Positions 7,090 through 12,132 of a stretch of 12,132 bases of DNA are shown piece by piece (positions within the stretch are counted from its first letter, which is position 1; the number at the start of each line of letters is the position of its first letter). Origin of the DNA: Candidatus Schekmanbacteria bacterium (GTDB lineage Bacteria; Schekmanbacteria; GWA2-38-11; J061); NCBI GenBank assembly GCA_003695725.1, contig RFHX01000207.1:1-12132 (forward strand). The letters run 5' to 3'. Position numbers and translations under genes: made by a program. Under the pieces are notes generated by a model. The model ran no database searches. It had not been told where the DNA came from and worked only from the letters and a program-made list of their open reading frames with translations.

Positions 7090-7118
7090 TTGCCCTGTAA
7101 AAAAAGATTAGATATTAT
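7090..7118 (+). promoter_or_regulatory. Candidate promoter of the metalloprotease gene
   Basis: TTGCCC (7090-7095, four of six consensus bases) and TATTAT (7113-7118, five of six) are separated by 17 bases. Transcription would start near 7125, so the leader of about 50 bases would contain the 13-base tandem repeat. The region is AT-rich, so chance matches are easy. Confidence 0.35.
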
Positions 7119-7141
7119 GTAAAATAATTTGGTTATAAAAT

Positions 7142-7167
7142 TTTAACTATCTAATTTAACTATCTAA
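7142..7167 (+). repeat. Perfect 13-bp tandem duplication before the protease start
   Basis: The unit TTTAACTATCTAA occurs twice head to tail (7142-7154 and 7155-7167). A third, shortened copy of its core, AACTAT, follows at 7168-7173, just before the ATG at 7176. No Shine-Dalgarno sequence is present here. It may be a regulator site, a translation-control element or a replication-slippage tract. Confidence 0.9.
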
Positions 7168-7175
7168 AACTATTT

Positions 7176-8408
7176 ATGAGAAAAGATATAACAATCCTTT
7201 CTTTTATCCTCATATCTTTATCTCTTTTTTCATTTGTCCGCGCACAAAATCTTCCTCAGCTTTTTTATGACAAAGAAGAGACTGCAAGGAAAAGCTTTAA
7301 GAATTATGAGAAGACAACTTCCATAAAAAAGGTTGAAATCGACTTTTCGATACTCGATCCGGAACGAACGATGCCAAGAAGAATATTGGCAAACCTTCCT
7401 GACAAGAATCTTATAATAGAAAGAAAAAAAGTAATTTCTGAGAAGGAAAATTTCTCATGGTTCGGAACGGTAAAAGGCAACAGATTCTCTAATGTAATTT
7501 TCACTGTAAAAGATGAAAAGATGTTTGGTGAAATAAATACTGGTAATGAACTATATTCTATTGAACCAAAAGGCAAAAGCCATAAAATTATAAAAGAAGA
7601 TTACACTAAAATGATTCCCATATGTGGAGGTGCACTAACTCCTCCCTCGACATATGATTCAGATGAGAAAAAATCTTTCAAAGCAAACGCCGCTGACAGT
7701 GGAAATAGAATAGATGTTCTTGTCCTATACACTAGCGCTATAAAACTAAAATACAAAAATAAGTTAAAAACTCTCATTAAGCATTATGCAGACATTGCAA
7801 ATCAGGGATATGAAAATAGTAATATAGATTTAAAATTGAAAATCGTCGCATTCAAACCCTTCTATGACACTGAAGCAAGTGAACTTTATAATACCAGTGA
7901 AGCTCTTCAATATATAACACAAAATAAAGATGTAAAATTATTGAGAAGGAAATATAAAGCTGATCTTGTTTGTTTAGTTAGGCAATTCAAGCATAGGAAA
8001 AATAATTCCTCATGCGGGACTGCTTGGTTGATGACTACAGTAGATCAAAGCTTTTCAAGATTGGGTTATTCTGTTGTTGAAGTTAAAAAAAGGACAAGAC
8101 ACGGTTATTATTGTGATAAAAGGACATTTGCACACGAGATAGGCCACAACCTTGGCTGTGCCCATGACAGAGCGCATTCTTCAGGACAGGGGGCGTATGA
8201 ATACTCCTATGGCTATAAGGTGCCCGGAAAATTTTCAACTATTATGAGCTACGGCTCGCACAAGATTACTTATTTTTCGACACCTTTGAAAAAATATAAG
8301 AAGTATCCAATCGGCAAGGATATTTATGAATATAAACCTGCTTACAATGCCCTAACGATCGAACAAACAAAGGGTACGGTGGCTAATTTCAAAAAAGGCA
8401 GAAAATGA
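7176..8408 (+). CDS. Secreted reprolysin-like zinc metalloprotease (M72-type)
   Basis: This 410-residue metzincin endopeptidase has a signal peptide (residues 1-23, cleavage likely after VRA) and a propeptide-like region to about 175. The catalytic domain opens with IDVLVLYTSA (179-188), typical of the bacterial reprolysin-like/M72 peptidyl-Asp metalloprotease group. The zinc site HEIGHNLGCAHD (320-331) supplies His320, His324, His330 and catalytic Glu321; STIMSYG (354-360) is the Met-turn, followed by YFSTP (366-370). Cys280, Cys313 and Cys328 may form disulfides. Cys150, in ICGG near the end of the propeptide, could act as a cysteine-switch ligand keeping the zymogen inactive (inference). 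There is no C-terminal sorting domain. Start ATG 7176 lacks a ribosome site but places the signal peptide correctly. It is divergent from the Spy-like gene. Confidence 0.9.
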   Translation: MRKDITILSFILISLSLFSFVRAQNLPQLFYDKEETARKSFKNYEKTTSIKKVEIDFSILDPERTMPRRILANLPDKNLIIERKKVISEKENFSWFGTVKGNRFSNVIFTVKDEKMFGEINTGNELYSIEPKGKSHKIIKEDYTKMIPICGGALTPPSTYDSDEKKSFKANAADSGNRIDVLVLYTSAIKLKYKNKLKTLIKHYADIANQGYENSNIDLKLKIVAFKPFYDTEASELYNTSEALQYITQNKDVKLLRRKYKADLVCLVRQFKHRKNNSSCGTAWLMTTVDQSFSRLGYSVVEVKKRTRHGYYCDKRTFAHEIGHNLGCAHDRAHSSGQGAYEYSYGYKVPGKFSTIMSYGSHKITYFSTPLKKYKKYPIGKDIYEYKPAYNALTIEQTKGTVANFKKGRK

Positions 8409-8483
8409 ATATTTTCTGTGCTTCTTACTCTCACTTGAAATCCTCTTGCAATTCTAATTTTTATGGACATACTCTCTGAACAA

Positions 8484-8501
8484 ATCATCAGGAATGATGA
8501 T
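8484..8501. other. Hairpin with GGAA tetraloop between convergent genes
   Basis: ATCATCA (8484-8490) pairs with TGATGAT (8495-8501) around a GGAA loop of the stable GNRA type. An alternative stem, AGGAA (8490-8494) with TTCCT (8503-8507), overlaps it and excludes it. It lies in the 136-base gap between the convergent metalloprotease and hyuB genes. Neither strand has a T-run after it, so it is not a standard intrinsic terminator; an RNA 3'-end or processing signal is possible. Confidence 0.5.
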
Positions 8502-8544
8502 GTTCCTAAAAGGAGAATATTGTTGGCAAAAGATAAGAGGAAAA

Positions 8545-10143
8545 TTATTTGAGATCAGCATCACCATTTTTCTTTTCTGCACTGCCATATCCTCCTCCCC
8601 CTGGTGTTTCTATGCGGAGGATGTCTTCAGAATTCATTTTTTCGTAAAATTTTCCGGCTCTATCTTCATACTTACCCTTTCTTATGACAATATTCCTTCC
8701 GCAAAGTCCACTACCTCCACCAAAGATCCCATAAGGGGAATACTTTCTTCTTTCGGATAGGACAGTTACTTCAGTATCAGTCAAGAATTGAATCTCTCTA
8801 ACGATTCCATTGCCGCCTTTATACTCTCCATTCCCACCAGAATTTTTCCTTATTGAATATTCTCTAATTAAAATAGGATAATCATATTCCAGCGCCTCTA
8901 TGGGCGTATTCAGTGTATTCGTCATATGTGAATGAATAGCTGATTCTCCGTTACCTCCTCGATAAGCTCCCATTCCACCTCCTATTGTTTCATAATAGGC
9001 AAAATTCTTTTTTCGGTAATGGTCAAATCCTCCCAAAGCAATGTTATTCATTGTTCCCTGTGATGCGGCACATATCTTATCGGGCACCGCATTGGAAAGC
9101 GCGCCCAAGATAACATCAACAATTCTCTGAGAGGTCTCAACATTTCCTCCTGCAACTGCGGCAGGGAACTCTGCATTCACAACACTTCCTTTTTCAGTAA
9201 TCAACTTTATCGGTTTAAAAATCCCTTCATTGGTGGGCAAATCTTCAGGCATTAAACATCTTACTGAATAAATCAATGCTGATAAAGTGATAGCTTCCAC
9301 TGCATTGACAGAACCCATTACCTGTTTTGAGCTTCCGGAAAAATCAGCAATAAGATTATCTTCTTCAATTCTAATAGCAACTTTGATCTTTATTGATTCT
9401 ATACCGATTCCATCATCATCCAAATAGTCTTCAAATTCATAGACACCGTCTTTGATATCTTTAATCGTTCTTCTTGTGATATTCTCAGTATATTCTTGAA
9501 GTGCCTTTGCATAAAAACTCGTTAACTCTGCACCATATTTATCTATTGTTTCCCGCATCCTTCTAATTCCAATATTGTTTGCCATTACCTGTGCCTTGAA
9601 ATCTCCTCTTCTCTCCTCTGTTGTGCGCACATTGCTCGTAATGAGTCTTAATACGCTTTCATCTATTTCATTGTCACGCACAAGAAGAAGAGGCGGAATT
9701 ATTACGCCTTCCTGAAAAATCGATGTCGAAATGGGCATCGAACCGGCCGTCATTCCTCCAATATCTGAATGATGTGCCCGATTTGCCACATAAAAGAGAG
9801 GATTTTTTGATTCATTCAAAAAAACAGGAGCTATTATCGTCACATCAGGTAAATGTGTCCCTCCTCTGAACGGATCATTAACTATTGCCATAGAATTTTT
9901 TGATGGAGGGCACTCCTGTAAAATTGCCTTCACAGACATTGGCATCGAACCTAAATGCACAGGTATATGTGCCGCCTGTGAAACCATATCTCCTTTACAG
10001 TCAAAAATGGCACACGAATAGTCTCTCCTTTCTTTGATATTTGGTGAAAATGAGGTGCGCTTTAGAGTGTATCCCATCTCTTCAGCTATTGAAGAAAAGA
10101 GATTTTTGAATATTTCAAGTTGTATAGGGTCTATCTTCTCCAT
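8545..10143 (-). CDS. hyuB: Hydantoinase B/oxoprolinase family protein
   Basis: This 532-residue cytoplasmic protein is the B-type subunit of the hydantoinase/5-oxoprolinase/acetone carboxylase superfamily. These enzymes pair an ATP-using A subunit with a B subunit to open a cyclic amide or carboxylate a ketone. Family landmarks are SFSPNIKERRDYSCAIFD (residues 31-48), HIPVHLGSMP (59-68), NDPFRGGTHLPDV (89-101), NRAHHSDIGG (121-130) and the C-terminal TPGGGGYG (513-520). The His and Asp residues of the middle motifs probably form the metal site. It follows hyuA after a 6-base gap. The AAGGA ribosome motif abuts the ATG, so translation is probably coupled. Length and motifs are complete, with no break. 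The substrate (N-methylhydantoin, 5-oxoproline or another compound) cannot be decided. Confidence 0.93.
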   Translation of the reverse strand: MEKIDPIQLEIFKNLFSSIAEEMGYTLKRTSFSPNIKERRDYSCAIFDCKGDMVSQAAHIPVHLGSMPMSVKAILQECPPSKNSMAIVNDPFRGGTHLPDVTIIAPVFLNESKNPLFYVANRAHHSDIGGMTAGSMPISTSIFQEGVIIPPLLLVRDNEIDESVLRLITSNVRTTEERRGDFKAQVMANNIGIRRMRETIDKYGAELTSFYAKALQEYTENITRRTIKDIKDGVYEFEDYLDDDGIGIESIKIKVAIRIEEDNLIADFSGSSKQVMGSVNAVEAITLSALIYSVRCLMPEDLPTNEGIFKPIKLITEKGSVVNAEFPAAVAGGNVETSQRIVDVILGALSNAVPDKICAASQGTMNNIALGGFDHYRKKNFAYYETIGGGMGAYRGGNGESAIHSHMTNTLNTPIEALEYDYPILIREYSIRKNSGGNGEYKGGNGIVREIQFLTDTEVTVLSERRKYSPYGIFGGGSGLCGRNIVIRKGKYEDRAGKFYEKMNSEDILRIETPGGGGYGSAEKKNGDADLK

Positions 10144-10149
10144 TCCTTT

Positions 10150-12126
10150 TTATCTTCTGTGAATGAATATATTTAAATTTTCATCAATAGTAGCCTGCCA
10201 GTGCGGAGGTATAAATGTCGTAGCGCTATACTCTACAATAATTGCAGGGCCTACTATAGTTTCACCTACATCAAGCCCTTGACGGCTGTAAACCTTTCCT
10301 TTCAATAGCTGTGATTTATAATAAAGATTACAATTTTCAACAAAACTTCTCTGCCCCACAGTTTTGTCTTTTTTCGGATCATATTTTGTCATTTCTCTTT
10401 TCCCTATTGCCCTTATCCTCAAATTTACAATTTCACAAGCAATTCCGCTGTGGCTGTATCCGTACCGCTCTTTATGAAGATCATTGAAATTTTCGATGTA
10501 GTTTTCTGTAAAGGGGACTATTATCTCATAAGATTGCCCTTCATACCGCATATCGAGAAATTTCATCAATGAAACTGCGCTTTTATTGACTCCTTCTTTC
10601 ATCATTTCATCAACTGCTTTCTTTTCCATACTTTTGAATTTCTCTGTTAATTCTTGAAAGGAGGTATCATCTTCACGAAGCATAACAGTTGAAGAATAAT
10701 CTTTGATGATATCAGATTTGACCATCCCAATTGCTGACAAGACACCGGGCGCATAAGGAATTATGACTCCCCTCATTGAAAGACTTTCAGCAAGGTCAAC
10801 AGCATGAAGGCCGCCTGCGCCACCGAAGGAAAGCAGATAAAAATCTCTTATATCATATCCCTTTTCAACAGAAATTACTCGTATCGCTTTTTCCATAGTA
10901 GAATTAGCAACCTCTATGATTCCTTCTGCAAGCGTTAATGGGTCAATGCCATTCCTTTTTGCCATCTCCTTTATGGCTGTCTCAACTTTCATTCCATTGA
11001 GCTTCATCAATCCGTCTAAAAAATATTTTTCAGATAACCTGCTCAAAAAAAGATGTGCGTCTGTAACTGTAACTTCATTCCCTCTGCCGTAACATATAGG
11101 TCCGGGATCGGCGCCAGCACTCTCAGGACCTACCCTGAGTGCCCCTCCTTCATCAAATCTTGCAATCGAACCTCCACCAGCACCGACAGTATGTATATCA
11201 ATCATTGGTATTTTTACAGGCATCCCGCATATATAAGATTCTGTCGTCATTGACAATTTCTCGTCAATCAATGAAACATCCGTAGAAGTTCCTCCCATAT
11301 CAAATGATATGATTTTCCTTATTCCGCTTTCAAAAGCCGCTGAAGAGGCACCGACAACTCCACCTGCAGGTCCAGAAAGGATTGTTTTTACAGCTTCATT
11401 CATTGCAGTATCCGCAGAAATACATCCTCCATTTGATTGCATAATAGTTAATTTATCCTCGCCTAAAACATAGTCGTTAAGTTGAGATATGTATTTTTCC
11501 ATAACCGGCGAAACATAAGCATTTATGACTGTAGTTGATGTTCTTTCATATTCTCTAAATTCCGGAACAATTCTATGGGACAAAGAAACTGGTATATTTC
11601 TTTCAATGCATTCCTTTCCAATAATTTCTTCATGTTGTGGGTTTGCAAAAGAGAAAAGTAAAGATACAGCTATTGATTTTGCGCCTCTATTTACTGCTTC
11701 CTCGATTATCTCTCTAACTTCATCGAGGTTGATTTTTCTTAAGACTTCACCCGTATGCAAAGTTCTTTCATTTACAGACAATCGTTTATCCTCTGGTATG
11801 AGAGGCGGCTCCTTTTTATATTTCAAGCTGTAAATTTTTGTCCGATTCTGCCTGCCAATTTCAATTATATCTTCAAACCCTTTTGTTGTTATGAGGGCTG
11901 TTTCAGCACCTTTTCTTTCCAGCAAAGCATTCGTTGCAACTGTTGAGCCATGAACTATCTTTTTTCTTCTTCCTTTCGCTATTTTCTCAATGCCCTCACA
12001 AACCGCTTGTGCAGGATTTGACGGTGTAGAAAGAACCTTTAAAGTTCTCAATCTTCCATCTTCTATAAATACAAAATCGGTGAAAGTCCCCCCTGTATCA
12101 ACACCTATAATGATTTCATCAGGCAT
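10150..12126 (-). CDS. hyuA: Hydantoinase A/oxoprolinase family ATPase subunit
   Basis: This 658-residue protein is the ATP-binding partner of HyuB, with an ASKHA-type core. The N-terminal phosphate-1 motif is VDTGGTFTD (9-17), followed by HGSTVATNALLE (59-70), SGPAGGVVGA (251-260), FDMGGTSTDV (275-284), HTVGAGGGSIA (312-322), GPESAGADPGP (333-343) and GGAGGLHA (435-442). All are intact, and the C-terminal region (about 480-658) continues to a normal end. ATP is thought to activate the substrate for ring opening or carboxylation. The ATG at 12126 lies 6 bases from the window edge, so its ribosome site and promoter are outside the window; the start matches the family's N-terminus and looks complete. 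It is first of the hyuA-hyuB pair as far as can be seen. Confidence 0.94.
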   Translation of the reverse strand: MPDEIIIGVDTGGTFTDFVFIEDGRLRTLKVLSTPSNPAQAVCEGIEKIAKGRRKKIVHGSTVATNALLERKGAETALITTKGFEDIIEIGRQNRTKIYSLKYKKEPPLIPEDKRLSVNERTLHTGEVLRKINLDEVREIIEEAVNRGAKSIAVSLLFSFANPQHEEIIGKECIERNIPVSLSHRIVPEFREYERTSTTVINAYVSPVMEKYISQLNDYVLGEDKLTIMQSNGGCISADTAMNEAVKTILSGPAGGVVGASSAAFESGIRKIISFDMGGTSTDVSLIDEKLSMTTESYICGMPVKIPMIDIHTVGAGGGSIARFDEGGALRVGPESAGADPGPICYGRGNEVTVTDAHLFLSRLSEKYFLDGLMKLNGMKVETAIKEMAKRNGIDPLTLAEGIIEVANSTMEKAIRVISVEKGYDIRDFYLLSFGGAGGLHAVDLAESLSMRGVIIPYAPGVLSAIGMVKSDIIKDYSSTVMLREDDTSFQELTEKFKSMEKKAVDEMMKEGVNKSAVSLMKFLDMRYEGQSYEIIVPFTENYIENFNDLHKERYGYSHSGIACEIVNLRIRAIGKREMTKYDPKKDKTVGQRSFVENCNLYYKSQLLKGKVYSRQGLDVGETIVGPAIIVEYSATTFIPPHWQATIDENLNIFIHRR

Positions 12127-12132
12127 TTCAAA

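Noticed and set aside
11053-11253. Plus-strand open frames inside hyuA, hyuB and other genes
   Set aside because: They lie antisense to genes with intact family motifs and show no protein-like features of their own.

Overview
This is an AT-rich bacterial chromosome segment, most likely from a diderm (Gram-negative-type) organism. It encodes a lipoprotein with a lipobox, a Spy/CpxP-type periplasmic protein and a secreted metalloprotease. The only RNA gene is an initiator tRNA without an encoded CCA end. No mobile element, CRISPR array or phage gene was seen. The codon and base texture looks even throughout. I cannot name the species; an uncultivated lineage would fit.

Layout, left to right. 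(1) 1-250: AT-rich, no supported gene. (2) 251-2700, minus strand: a tight three-gene operon read right to left, a sugar-1-phosphate nucleotidyltransferase, then type III pantothenate kinase CoaX, then a YiiM-like MOSC protein. (3) 2746-2883: a compact regulatory node. A near-consensus promoter drives initiator tRNA-Met on the plus strand, and its -35 box overlaps the -35 box of a candidate opposite promoter for the operon in (2). (4) 2980-6560, plus strand: a three-gene cluster with 11-12 bp gaps, made of an exported lipoprotein resembling ferrochelatase over its whole length, a small Cys-containing protein like the L-2-amino-thiazoline-4-carboxylate (ATC) hydrolase family, and a geranylgeranyl-reductase-family flavoprotein. 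(5) 6572-7033, minus: a Spy/CpxP-like LTxxQ protein. (6) 7176-8408, plus, divergent from (5): a secreted reprolysin-like (M72-type) zinc metalloprotease, preceded by a perfect 13-bp tandem duplication. (7) 8545-12126, minus: a HyuA/HyuB (hydantoinase/oxoprolinase-type) pair.

The part most likely to be new is cluster (4). The lipoprotein keeps ferrochelatase landmarks in order: the IGG...IT..Q block, a domain-2 His, a QS.xGxxWL-like block, a SDHxETLYE-like block and a C-terminal LND-like block. However, it is exported, has Leu where the catalytic Glu is expected, and carries a roughly 100-residue cysteine-bearing insertion. Its partners are a flavoprotein of the family that includes chlorophyll geranylgeranyl reductase and a small four-Cys protein. 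This suggests an extracytoplasmic tetrapyrrole- or metal-related function, which is inference only. The other genes belong to known families, although substrates of the nucleotidyltransferase and HyuAB cannot be settled from sequence alone.
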